In this document: piece by piece, positions 34,751-44,529 of the stretch
Layout: each line of letters starts with the position of its first letter
Position numbering within the stretch: position 1 is the first letter of the stretch
NCBI GenBank assembly: GCA_023391815.1
Contig: JAEWAF010000108.1
Span: 1 to 63,572 of the forward strand
DNA: 63,572 nucleotides
DNA from: Pseudomonadota bacterium
Lineage (GTDB): Bacteria > Pseudomonadota > Gammaproteobacteria > Steroidobacterales > Steroidobacteraceae
Reading direction: 5' to 3'
Notes under the pieces: model-generated
What the model saw: only the letters and a program-made list of their open reading frames with translations
Told to the model about the DNA's origin: nothing
The model's database searches: none
Position numbers and translations under genes: made by a program

Positions 34751-35242
34751 ATGACGGTTGGTTCAAGGCGAGGGCAGGAAGAGGAGTTCCTGCTGCAACT
34801 CACGGAAGTGGTCCGGACGGAATCCAGCGACGGCGCCAGGTTGGTCGCAAATCTCGCGGACAATCCCATTTGCCGGGTCACGGTGGACACCGACATTCCG
34901 TGCGTGCTGCTGGTCTGGGGGCGCTATGCCACCAGCGCGCAGCTGCGCTTCGTGCACGAGAGCGCGCTCGATCTGTTGCGACGGAATGCTTTACACAAGA
35001 TCCTGGGCGAGGACAGCTCGCTCTCGCTGATTCCGGTCGACGATCAGTGCTGGATTCGCGAGGACTGGATGCCCAGGGCGCTCGCCGCGGGCTTGAAGGC
35101 GGTGGCGAGCAAATGTCCGGACGGGTTTTTCGGCAAACAGTCCGTGGCGAACGTCATGTCGGGTGCGCCGGCGGGCATCACGCTGCGGTCCTTCGAGCAA
35201 TTGGATGAGGCCAAAGCGTGGCTGCGGACCGTCCGGATTTGA
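34751..35242 (+). CDS. Hypothetical protein (163 aa), partner of the antitoxin-like gene
   Basis: A 163-residue soluble protein I do not recognise with confidence. The order of strands and helices and the stretch LRSFEQLDEAKAWL at the C-terminus are reminiscent of STAS/SpoIIAA-like proteins, but the STAS Ser/Thr site is not evident. The next gene starts inside its last 25 bases (35218), so the two are translationally coupled. That suggests they work together. A toxin role has not been shown; no RES domain or known nuclease motif is seen. GGGAGG lies 14 bases upstream of the ATG, further than usual. Confidence 0.65.
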   Translation: MTVGSRRGQEEEFLLQLTEVVRTESSDGARLVANLADNPICRVTVDTDIPCVLLVWGRYATSAQLRFVHESALDLLRRNALHKILGEDSSLSLIPVDDQCWIREDWMPRALAAGLKAVASKCPDGFFGKQSVANVMSGAPAGITLRSFEQLDEAKAWLRTVRI

Positions 35243-35619
35243 ATCAATTGTCGCCGGCCTTGCTGACGAAGGCGGTGCTGCGCGCCGTCGAACAGCTCAA
35301 TCTCGCGGCGAAGTTGCCCTCACTGTTGCACCTGTCGGCCGGTGAAATCGCTCAATTGCAGGCGGGCGAGCGCACGCTCGATCCGGGGCGAGAGGAATGG
35401 CAGGGCGCGCTACAACTCGTTGGCCTGTTCCGGACGATCGTGGAAGTGCTTGGATCGGTGGAGCGCGCCAATGGCTGGCTCGGCACATCGAATGAAACAT
35501 TGGGCGGCCGGCCGGTCGATCTGCTCGGCACGCCGGAGGCGGAGCGTGTGCACCGCTATCTGAATTCCGTGCGCAAACACGAGCTGCGCATGCCGCCTCC
35601 GAGCCGGCGCGAGCACTGA
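35218..35619 (+). CDS. MbcA/ParS/Xre antitoxin-like protein (DUF2384)
   Basis: A 133-residue protein whose C-terminal half matches the MbcA/ParS/Xre toxin-binding domain (DUF2384): FRTIVEVLGSVERANGWLG, then GGRPVDLLGTPEAERVHRYL. An N-terminal helical region (about 1-60) may be the Xre-like DNA-binding part. GTG 35218 has GAGG 7 bases upstream and overlaps the previous gene by 25 bases. In known pairs the partner is a RES-domain NADase encoded next to it. Here the adjacent gene is not RES-like, so this is either an orphan or a non-classical pair. Confidence 0.78.
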   Translation: MAADRPDLNQLSPALLTKAVLRAVEQLNLAAKLPSLLHLSAGEIAQLQAGERTLDPGREEWQGALQLVGLFRTIVEVLGSVERANGWLGTSNETLGGRPVDLLGTPEAERVHRYLNSVRKHELRMPPPSRREH

Positions 35620-35622
35620 CTC

Positions 35623-36312
35623 TCAAGGCATCGTGAACCGATAGCCCACGCCATAAATCGATTCGATCAGCTCATCGCCCGGGTGCACCTGTTGCAGCTT
35701 GCGGCGCAGGTTCTTCACGTGGCTGTCGACGGTGCGGTCCGTCACCACACGGTGATCCTCATACAACGTGTTCAGCAGCTGTTGGCGTGAGAACACGCGG
35801 CCCGGCGATGCCGACAGAGTCTTGAGCAGGCGAAATTCCACCGGTGTGAGATCCAGCATGTGGCCGTTGAGCGTCGCCTTGAACTGCGCTTCGTCGATGC
35901 TCAGCCTGGAATCGACCTGCGCTTCGATCTGTTGCGGGCTCCTGCGAAGAATCGCTTTCACTCGCGCGACCACTTCGCGCGGGCTGAAAGGCTTGCAGAT
36001 GTAATCGTCCGCGCCGAGCTCCAGCCCCAGCAGCCGATCGATCTCTTCGACGCGCGCCGTCACCATCACGATGGGAATATTGCTGAAGGCGCGCACCTCT
36101 TTGCAGACCTCCAGGCCGTCGCGACCCGGCAGCATCAGATCGAGCAACATCAGATCGAAATGCGCCGCCTTGAGCACGGGCGCGACTTCGTGACCGTCGC
36201 CGACCATTTTCGTCTGATATCCGGCCGACGTGAGATAGTCCGCGAGCAACTGCGCCAGCTTGGGCTCGTCTTCGACGATCAGGATTCGGGTTTGAGGGGC
36301 GCCGTCGCTCAT
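35623..36312 (-). CDS. baeR: OmpR/PhoB-family response regulator, BaeR-like
   Basis: A 229-residue response regulator. The receiver domain has an acidic pocket (VEDEPK, about 13-18), phospho-acceptor Asp58 in LLDLMLPG and Lys107 in DYICKPFSP. The DNA-binding winged helix carries the LDLTPVEFRLLKTLS and VVTDRTVDSHVKNLRRKL elements. Sequence words such as EEIDRLLGLELGADDYICKP are nearly those of E. coli BaeR. It is encoded downstream of the kinase (1-base gap) on the minus strand, and its end is 4 bases from the convergent antitoxin-like gene. It likely activates the divergent macAB operon; BaeR controls drug and envelope-stress pumps in E. coli. Confidence 0.9.
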   Translation of the reverse strand: MSDGAPQTRILIVEDEPKLAQLLADYLTSAGYQTKMVGDGHEVAPVLKAAHFDLMLLDLMLPGRDGLEVCKEVRAFSNIPIVMVTARVEEIDRLLGLELGADDYICKPFSPREVVARVKAILRRSPQQIEAQVDSRLSIDEAQFKATLNGHMLDLTPVEFRLLKTLSASPGRVFSRQQLLNTLYEDHRVVTDRTVDSHVKNLRRKLQQVHPGDELIESIYGVGYRFTMP

Positions 36313-36313
36313 G

Positions 36314-37705
36314 TCACACCTTCAACGTACGCAGCCTCGGCAGATGGATGCCGATGAGCAATCCTCCCATCGCTGCGGCGCTGGCCGTGATCGTACCGCC
36401 GTGGGCCTGAACGATGTTCCTGCAAATGGCCAAGCCCAACCCCGCGCCGCCGTGCGAGCGATTTCGTGAAGCTTCCGCGCGCACGAATCTTTCGAACACA
36501 CGTGGCAGGATGTCGGCGGGGACACCGGGCCCGGAGTCTTCGATTTCAATGAGCACGTCGTCCTGTGTGTTCCGGCAGCTGACGCGGACGGAGCCGGCCG
36601 TTTCCGTGTAACGCGCGCAGTTCTCGAGGAGATTGGAGAAGAGCTGTTGCAGTCTGCCTTCGTCACCGTTGACCACGACGGGCGCATCGATGTGTGTTTC
36701 CACTTTCAGTCCGCGCTCGGCCAGTCGCTTCTCGAAAACGGCGAGCGTGGAGTGGAGCGCGTCGGCGATGTCTACCTCGGCCATGCGATAACTCAGCGCG
36801 CCGATATCGGACAGCGACAGATCGTAAAGATCGCTGACCAGCTTGTTGAGTGTCGCAACTTCCGATTGCAGCGACGCGAGGGTCGCGGGCGTCATGGGCC
36901 GCACGCCGTCTTCGATGGCTTCCAGCTCGCCCTTCAGCACGGAAAGCGGGGTGCGGAGTTCATGTGAGACGTCGGCCATGAATGTCCGACGCAATTGTTC
37001 GTTGTGCGCGAGTGCCTGCGCGAGGCGGTTGAAATCTTCGGAGAGTCCGCCGATCTCGTCCTTGGACGCGACCGGAATCCGCACGCTGTAATCGCCGCTC
37101 GCCAGGTTGTGCGTGGCCGATGCAATTCGTTTGAGCGGCGTAACGAGTAGACGCGACAGCCACCAAGCGGCGAGCGCCGCGACGATGACGGTGCCGAGCC
37201 CGATCAGCCAGTTTTGTGTGAGCTGGCGCTTTTGAAAGCGTACGTCCGCGCTCGCCGTAGCTTGCTGGAAGGGCACGAGCACCAACCAGCCCACTGTTTT
37301 GCCGTCGACCTCGATGGGCCGCATCGGCGTGTCGCGTGCGAAGTTGCGATTGCCGATGACGACCTGTTTGTCGGCATCGATCAGCGTCATGCGCAGCTGC
37401 GTCGCCGTGAAGTCCACTTCGGAGAACTGTGGCGGCCCGTCGTGATGGCCGCGCATATCGAGCAGGCGGAACCACGCACGGCCATTGCGGCGGAGGAATT
37501 CCCAGCCGCCTTCTTTTTTATAAGCCTCGGCCAGGCGCGGGATGACCGCTTCGACATAGGCCATGCTCTGATCGTTGAGATAGCCGATGAAGCCGCGGGT
37601 GAAGCCGATGCGCGCCGACACGCCCATGGCCGCCACCGCCGCGATGCTGATGGCGACCAGCACCAGGAACAGCTTGGTCGAAATACTCCACTTCATGGCT
37701 GCCAT
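36314..37705 (-). CDS. baeS: Sensor histidine kinase with HAMP, BaeS-like
   Basis: A 463-residue inner-membrane kinase. It has an N-terminal helix (KLFLVLVAISIAAVAAMGV), a periplasmic sensor of about 130 residues, a second helix (WLIGLGTVIVAALAAWWLS), HAMP (LLVTPLKRIASATHNLASGD) and HisKA with VSHELRTPLS. The ATPase domain has N, G1 (EDSGPGVP) and G2 (GAGLGLAICRNIVQAHGG) boxes. Start ATG 37705, or 37696 (MKWSIS), both precede the first helix; the longer frame to 38065 overlaps macA. It is paired with the BaeR-like regulator and divergent from macA across about 120 bases, which argues for local control of the efflux pump. Confidence 0.88.
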   Translation of the reverse strand: MAAMKWSISTKLFLVLVAISIAAVAAMGVSARIGFTRGFIGYLNDQSMAYVEAVIPRLAEAYKKEGGWEFLRRNGRAWFRLLDMRGHHDGPPQFSEVDFTATQLRMTLIDADKQVVIGNRNFARDTPMRPIEVDGKTVGWLVLVPFQQATASADVRFQKRQLTQNWLIGLGTVIVAALAAWWLSRLLVTPLKRIASATHNLASGDYSVRIPVASKDEIGGLSEDFNRLAQALAHNEQLRRTFMADVSHELRTPLSVLKGELEAIEDGVRPMTPATLASLQSEVATLNKLVSDLYDLSLSDIGALSYRMAEVDIADALHSTLAVFEKRLAERGLKVETHIDAPVVVNGDEGRLQQLFSNLLENCARYTETAGSVRVSCRNTQDDVLIEIEDSGPGVPADILPRVFERFVRAEASRNRSHGGAGLGLAICRNIVQAHGGTITASAAAMGGLLIGIHLPRLRTLKV

Positions 37706-37828
37706 TAACACCCGCCGGACGACTTCGGGGCAAGGCTCGGCGGCCGACTCCATAAAGTCTTCAATTTTCCTCCACGTTTGCTGGCCATGCTCGAGGCCAT
37801 GAAAAACACCACTGGCGGAGGCTCGAAT

Positions 37829-39001
37829 ATGCACCAGGCCCGAAAACTCAGCTCGTGGCGGACATTGGGAGTGCCGGCGGCGCTCGTGGCCGCGCTGGTC
37901 GCCGGCGCGTGTCATTACATCGGCCGGGACGACGACGCCGGCCTGAAAACCGTGACGGTGACCCGGGGCGATCTGCAGAAGAGCATCACCGCCGTCGGCT
38001 CGATCGAACCGAAGGATTATGTCGATGTGGGCACGCAGGTGTCCGGTCGCGTCATGAAGATCCACGTGGAGATCGGCGACCGCGTCGCCAAGGGCGACCT
38101 GATCGCCGAGATCGACCCGACCGTGTACGAGTCAACGGTGCGGAAGGATCGCGCCACGCTGGAAAATCTCAAGGCGCAGCTCGAACAGCAGTTGGCCGAA
38201 TCCGCACTCGCCAATACTGAGTTGAAGCGCAACCAGGAGATGCGCGCCGCCGATGCCATCAGCCAGACCACGGTGGATCAAGCCGAGGCGCAAGCCAAAG
38301 TTTCGGCTGCGACGGTCACCGCCACGCGTGCTCAGATCAAAGCTGCCGAAGCAACACTCGCTGGCGATCTCGCCAACCTCGGCTACACCAAGATCTATGC
38401 GCCCCTCGATGGCACCGTCGCGTCTCAGACGACGCTCGAGGGTCAGACCGTGAATGCATCGCAGTCTGCGCCGGTGATCGTGCAGGTCGCGAACATGGAT
38501 GTGATGACTGTGTGGGCGCAGGTAGCGGAGGCGGATGTCAGTCGCATTGCCGTTGAGATGCCGGCGACATTTACTACGCTCGGCATGCCCGAGAAAAAGT
38601 GGCACGGCAAGGTGCGCGCTGTTTATCCGACGCCAGTCGTCGAGAACGATGTGGTGCTCTACAACGTGCTCATCGACGTGGATAACCACGAGAAGCTGCT
38701 GTTGCCGAAGATGACGGTGCAGGTGTTCTTCACGTTGGGCGAAGCCAGGGACGTGCCGCTTGCGCCCCTCAATGCTCTGCAAGCGCATCGCGAGGCCGGT
38801 GGCGATGCTTACAAAGCGAAAGTGCTGACCAACGACGGCGTGGTCGAGCGCGATGTGAAGGTGGGGCTCACCAATCGGTCGATGGCGCAGATCGTTTCCG
38901 GCCTCTCGCCTGGCGATCGGCTGGTTGTCGCGGCAATGGTTCCACCCGCGGGTGGCGCTCCGCAAGGCGGTCCCGGCCGGCAAATGGGCCCACGTCTCTG
39001 A
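37829..39001 (+). CDS. macA: MacA-like periplasmic adaptor (membrane fusion protein)
   Basis: A 390-residue adaptor of the HlyD/MacA family. The start at 37829 (MHQARKLSSW) is set by GGAGG 7 bases upstream; an ATG at 37799 lacks such a site. One membrane helix (about 12-30) is followed by a lipoyl half (SIEPKDYVDVGTQVSGRVMK), an alpha-helical coiled-coil hairpin (about 100-165), the second lipoyl half (IYAPLDGTVASQTTLEGQTV) and a beta-barrel. It bridges MacB to an outer-membrane channel. It is the first gene of macA-macB-OMF and is divergent from the BaeRS-like pair. Confidence 0.93.
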   Translation: MHQARKLSSWRTLGVPAALVAALVAGACHYIGRDDDAGLKTVTVTRGDLQKSITAVGSIEPKDYVDVGTQVSGRVMKIHVEIGDRVAKGDLIAEIDPTVYESTVRKDRATLENLKAQLEQQLAESALANTELKRNQEMRAADAISQTTVDQAEAQAKVSAATVTATRAQIKAAEATLAGDLANLGYTKIYAPLDGTVASQTTLEGQTVNASQSAPVIVQVANMDVMTVWAQVAEADVSRIAVEMPATFTTLGMPEKKWHGKVRAVYPTPVVENDVVLYNVLIDVDNHEKLLLPKMTVQVFFTLGEARDVPLAPLNALQAHREAGGDAYKAKVLTNDGVVERDVKVGLTNRSMAQIVSGLSPGDRLVVAAMVPPAGGAPQGGPGRQMGPRL

Positions 39002-39025
39002 GTGAGCGCACATCGGGAGAACAGG

Positions 39026-40969
<1,944 letters not shown>

Positions 40970-40974
40970 AACCT

Positions 40975-42348
40975 ATGAACATGCGAAGTCACATGAAGCG
41001 GGCGGTGGCGGTTGCGATATTCGGAGCGCTGGCCGGTTGCAGCCTGACACCTCAATACGAACGCCCCAAAGCCGACTTGCCTGAGTCGTGGGTCGAGCCA
41101 ACGGTCGTGACGAGTACTGACAGCTCTACCGAGTGGAACGATGTGTTCCAGGACGCGGAGCTGGAGCAGTTGATGACGGAGGCGCTTGCTGCCAATCACG
41201 ATCTCGCAGCGGCGACGATCCGTATCGAGCAGGCCAAGGCGACGGCGAAGATCGCCAGCAGCCGCCTGGTACCGTATGCCTCCACGTCGGTCGGAGGTTC
41301 GCGGCAGAAAGCGCTGAATGGCGCGCGTTCGCTCTCTTCCTCGGATGACTCGCGGCTGTCGGTCAGTTATGAGCTGGATCTCTGGGGCGCAAATCGCGCC
41401 AATGTGCAGGCTGCAGCGGCCCGCGTGGCGGCGCGTGAATACGACATGCAGACGACGCGTCTGGTGTTACAGGCCGATGTTGCATCCTACTATTTCCAGA
41501 CGCTGGCATTGAAGGATCGGTTGGCGATCGCGCGGAAGAATCTCGAGGCGGCGCGGTCGCTGATGTCGCTGGTCGAGGTTCGATATGACAAGGGCGCGGC
41601 GAGTGGCTTGGATGTGGCTCAACAGCGCACGGCGTTGTTGAACATCGAAGCCGAGGTCCCGCAGCTACAGCAGAGCTTGACGGAAACGCAAAGTGCGCTG
41701 GCACTCCTGCTTGGTCGCGTGCCGCGGGACTTCACGATTCGAACGGAAACATTGGCTGATGTTCAGCCACCGGCGATCGCGGCGGGACAGCCGGCCGACC
41801 TGCTGCAGCGTCGGCCAGATGTTCGCGCCGCCGAGGCGGAACTGGTCGCGGCGAATGCCGACATCGGTGTGGCGCGCGCGGCGTTGTATCCGAGTATGGA
41901 ATTGAGTGCGACGGGTGTCGTGACGAACTGGCTGACAGGCGGATCGGCGGGTGTCGCCGCGCTGGCTGCGTCCCTGTCGCAGATTTTGTTTGATGGAGGT
42001 GAGCTGCGCGGTCAAGTGCAGTTGGCGGATGCGTCGCGGCGCGAGTTGGTCGAGACATACCTGCAGACCGTGCTGACAAGTGTGAAGGAAGTGAATGACA
42101 GTTTGAGTGCGGTGTCCACGGCTGAGCGCCGCACGTCGCTGCTGATGCAGACTGTTGAACAGGCGCAGCTGGCGTTGCGACTGGCGACTACGCGCTATCA
42201 GGCGGGGTCGGAGGATCTGCTCACCGTCCTGGAGAGTCAGACTTCGCAGTTGAACGCGGAGGATTCGCTGGTGCAGGCGAAGCTGGCGCGCGTGAATGCG
42301 TCGATTACCTTGTTCAAGGCGCTGGGTGGTGGTTGGTCGGCGACGTAA
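40975..42348 (+). CDS. NodT-family outer-membrane efflux lipoprotein
   Basis: A 457-residue TolC-like outer-membrane factor. The start at 40975 follows GGAG by 8 bases. The lipobox is FGALAGCSLTPQYERP (Cys about residue 22). Family motifs are ALAANHDLAAATIRIEQAKA, SYELDLWGANRANVQAA and LLQRRPDVRAAEAELVAANA, in two repeated OEP halves. It forms the trimeric channel completing MacAB. A small gap (5 bases) from macB confirms the operon. The gene is complete and ends before chrA. Confidence 0.92.
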   Translation: MNMRSHMKRAVAVAIFGALAGCSLTPQYERPKADLPESWVEPTVVTSTDSSTEWNDVFQDAELEQLMTEALAANHDLAAATIRIEQAKATAKIASSRLVPYASTSVGGSRQKALNGARSLSSSDDSRLSVSYELDLWGANRANVQAAAARVAAREYDMQTTRLVLQADVASYYFQTLALKDRLAIARKNLEAARSLMSLVEVRYDKGAASGLDVAQQRTALLNIEAEVPQLQQSLTETQSALALLLGRVPRDFTIRTETLADVQPPAIAAGQPADLLQRRPDVRAAEAELVAANADIGVARAALYPSMELSATGVVTNWLTGGSAGVAALAASLSQILFDGGELRGQVQLADASRRELVETYLQTVLTSVKEVNDSLSAVSTAERRTSLLMQTVEQAQLALRLATTRYQAGSEDLLTVLESQTSQLNAEDSLVQAKLARVNASITLFKALGGGWSAT

Positions 42349-42388
42349 TTCGTCAAGAGGCTTGACGAGTTTCGGGCACTGGCCATAA

Positions 42389-43801
42389 ATGGCGGCCGTG
42401 AGCACCGCGCCCCCCACCGTTTCCGATTCACCCGCAGCGGATAACATTCCGGTCACGGTGGGTTTCACCGAAGCGCTCAAAGTGTGGGCTCGCATCGGTT
42501 GGTTGAGCTTCGGCGGCCCCGCCGGCCAGATCGCGCTCATGCATCGCGAGCTCGTGGAGCAGCGACGGTGGATCAGCGAGTCGCGTTTTCTCCATGCGTT
42601 GAACTACTGCATGCTGCTGCCCGGCCCCGAAGCGCAGCAGCTCGCGACCTACATCGGTTGGTTGATGCATCGAACCTGGGGCGGCATCGTCGCCGGTGGC
42701 TTGTTCGTCCTGCCGGGCTGCCTGGCGATGTTGCTGCTGAGCTGGTTGTATGTGCGATACGCCGGCGTGGCAGCGATCTCGGTCGTGTTTTTCGGGCTCA
42801 AAGCGGCAGTGCTCGCGATTGTCGTATCGGCCGTCCTACGTATTGGCAGTCGAGCGCTGAAGAACCGTTTCATGGTCGGGATCGCTACGGCGGCGTTCAT
42901 CACGATCTACGCGTTTCGCGTGCCATTTCCATTGGTGGTGCTTGGCGCGGCGCTGGTTGGCTTCATCGCAAGGAGGCACGTCGCAGGCACTGCGCACGGC
43001 TCGACCTCAGAAGGTACCGACGACGCCGACTATGTGGTCGACCGGATGCACGAGAACGGTCAACTCTCGCACGCGCAGCCATCCTCGCGTCGAGCTGTCC
43101 TCGTCACGATCACTTCCGTCGCGTTGTGGTTGAGCCCGGTGGCGATACTCGCGGCGTGGTTGGGAACCCAGCACGTCCTGGTGAGAGAAGGCGTGATGTT
43201 CAGCCAGACCGCCGTTGTCACATTCGGTGGTGCCTATGCCGTGCTCGCTTATGTGGCGCAACGAGCGGTCGAACATTTGCACTGGCTGCAGCCGGGCGAA
43301 ATGATCGACGGTCTGGCGCTGGCGGAAACGACGCCGGGCCCGTTGATCATGGTGTTGCAGTTCGTCGGCTTTCTTGCGGCGTATCGTTTTGCCGAGCCCC
43401 TGAATCCATGGGTGGCAGCGACCCTCGGTGCGCTACTCACGACGTGGGTGACGTTCCTGCCGTCGTTTCTATTTATCTTCCTCGGCGCGCCCTACATGGA
43501 GTCGCTGCGCCGACATCGCGGGTTGAACGCCGCGTTGTCGTGTGTGACCGCGGCGGTCGTCGGCGTGATTCTGAATCTGTCGATCTGGTTCGCGATTCAC
43601 ACGCTGTTCGGACGTGTGAATCGCATCGATGTGGGCCCGTTACATCTGGATGTGCCGGAGTGGACGACGATCGAGCCGGGCGCGGTGCTGCTGAGCGTTG
43701 CCGCTTTCATCGCGCTGACACGTTACAAGCTCGGCATGGTGTGGGTGCTGCTGCTTGCCGTGCTAGTCGGGGCGGCGTACTGGTGGCTGCCACACGGTTA
43801 G
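42389..43801 (+). CDS. chrA: Chromate transporter ChrA (CHR superfamily)
   Basis: A 470-residue protein with two homologous CHR domains. Domain 1 carries RIGWLSFGGPAGQIALMH and LNYCMLLPGPEAQQLATYIG; domain 2 carries VTFGGAYAVLAYVAQ and LAETTPGPLIMVLQFVGF. These duplicated FGG and PGP motifs define bacterial ChrA long-chain transporters, which export chromate. About 10 membrane helices are seen. A weak ribosome binding site precedes the ATG. No chrB or chromate reductase is beside it, although WrbA, a quinone reductase, is encoded convergently. Its stop overlaps the wrbA stop by 3 bases. Confidence 0.92.
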   Translation: MAAVSTAPPTVSDSPAADNIPVTVGFTEALKVWARIGWLSFGGPAGQIALMHRELVEQRRWISESRFLHALNYCMLLPGPEAQQLATYIGWLMHRTWGGIVAGGLFVLPGCLAMLLLSWLYVRYAGVAAISVVFFGLKAAVLAIVVSAVLRIGSRALKNRFMVGIATAAFITIYAFRVPFPLVVLGAALVGFIARRHVAGTAHGSTSEGTDDADYVVDRMHENGQLSHAQPSSRRAVLVTITSVALWLSPVAILAAWLGTQHVLVREGVMFSQTAVVTFGGAYAVLAYVAQRAVEHLHWLQPGEMIDGLALAETTPGPLIMVLQFVGFLAAYRFAEPLNPWVAATLGALLTTWVTFLPSFLFIFLGAPYMESLRRHRGLNAALSCVTAAVVGVILNLSIWFAIHTLFGRVNRIDVGPLHLDVPEWTTIEPGAVLLSVAAFIALTRYKLGMVWVLLLAVLVGAAYWWLPHG

Positions 43802-44400
43802 CGACCGGCGATCTTCGCTGCAATCTCCGCGACGTGCTTGCCCTGATAGCGCGCGCCGTCCAGCTCGACTTTCGAGGGTTGACGGCTGCCGTCGGTACCG
43901 GCAATCGTCGACGCGCCGTAGGGGGTCCCGCCCATCACTTCACTGACGCCCATCTGTCCCTGGTAGGCGTACGGCAGGCCGACGATGATGAAACCGAGGT
44001 GTAAGAGCACCGGATGGAAGGTGAGGATGGTGGATTCCTGTCCGCCGTGCTGAGTGTTCGAAGAGGAGAACACCGAGCCGACCTTGCCGACCAGCGAGCC
44101 TTTGACCCACAGCGCTCCGGTCTGATCGAGAAAAGTCTTCATCTGCGCCGTCATGTTGCCGTAACGGGTGCCGGTGCCGAAGATGATCGCGTCGTATTGA
44201 GGCAGTTCGTCGACAGTGGCGATCGGCGCCGGTTGGTCCAGCTTGTAGCCGGACTTGCGTGCCACCTCTTCAGGTACCGTCTCGAGGACCCGCTTGACGT
44301 CCACCTGCGCGCCGGCCGAGCGGGCACCTTCGGCGACCGCGTTCGCCATCTGTTCGATGTGTCCGTACGAGGAATAGTAGAGCACCAGAACTTTCGCCAT
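43798..44400 (-). CDS. wrbA: NAD(P)H:quinone oxidoreductase WrbA
   Basis: A 200-residue flavodoxin-like FMN enzyme that reduces quinones by two electrons to avoid radical formation. Family motifs are VLVLYYSSYGHIEQMANAVA (FMN phosphate loop), DAIIFGTGTRYGNMTAQM and the SSNTQHGGQESTI loop. Start ATG 44400 (MAKVLVLYYS) has GGAG 7 bases upstream; the frame extension to 44433 is not needed. It is convergent with chrA, sharing a TTAG stop overlap. It may limit redox stress. Confidence 0.95.
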   Translation of the reverse strand: MAKVLVLYYSSYGHIEQMANAVAEGARSAGAQVDVKRVLETVPEEVARKSGYKLDQPAPIATVDELPQYDAIIFGTGTRYGNMTAQMKTFLDQTGALWVKGSLVGKVGSVFSSSNTQHGGQESTILTFHPVLLHLGFIIVGLPYAYQGQMGVSEVMGGTPYGASTIAGTDGSRQPSKVELDGARYQGKHVAEIAAKIAGR

Positions 44401-44529
44401 GACACGCTCCGAGCCGATGCGAGACCCGTGCAACGCCAGGGTCGCGCATTGGTTCCAGTGTCATCCGTGCACGTATTGTTTTCGTGTACGCGTGCGTTTC
44501 CTCGCGCACGCGACGGGCTCGTCCGATGC

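Noticed and set aside
32580..34766. Minus-strand frame of 728 residues over the CHASE-PAS kinase
   Set aside because: The sense strand encodes CHASE, PAS, HisKA and ATPase motifs in order.
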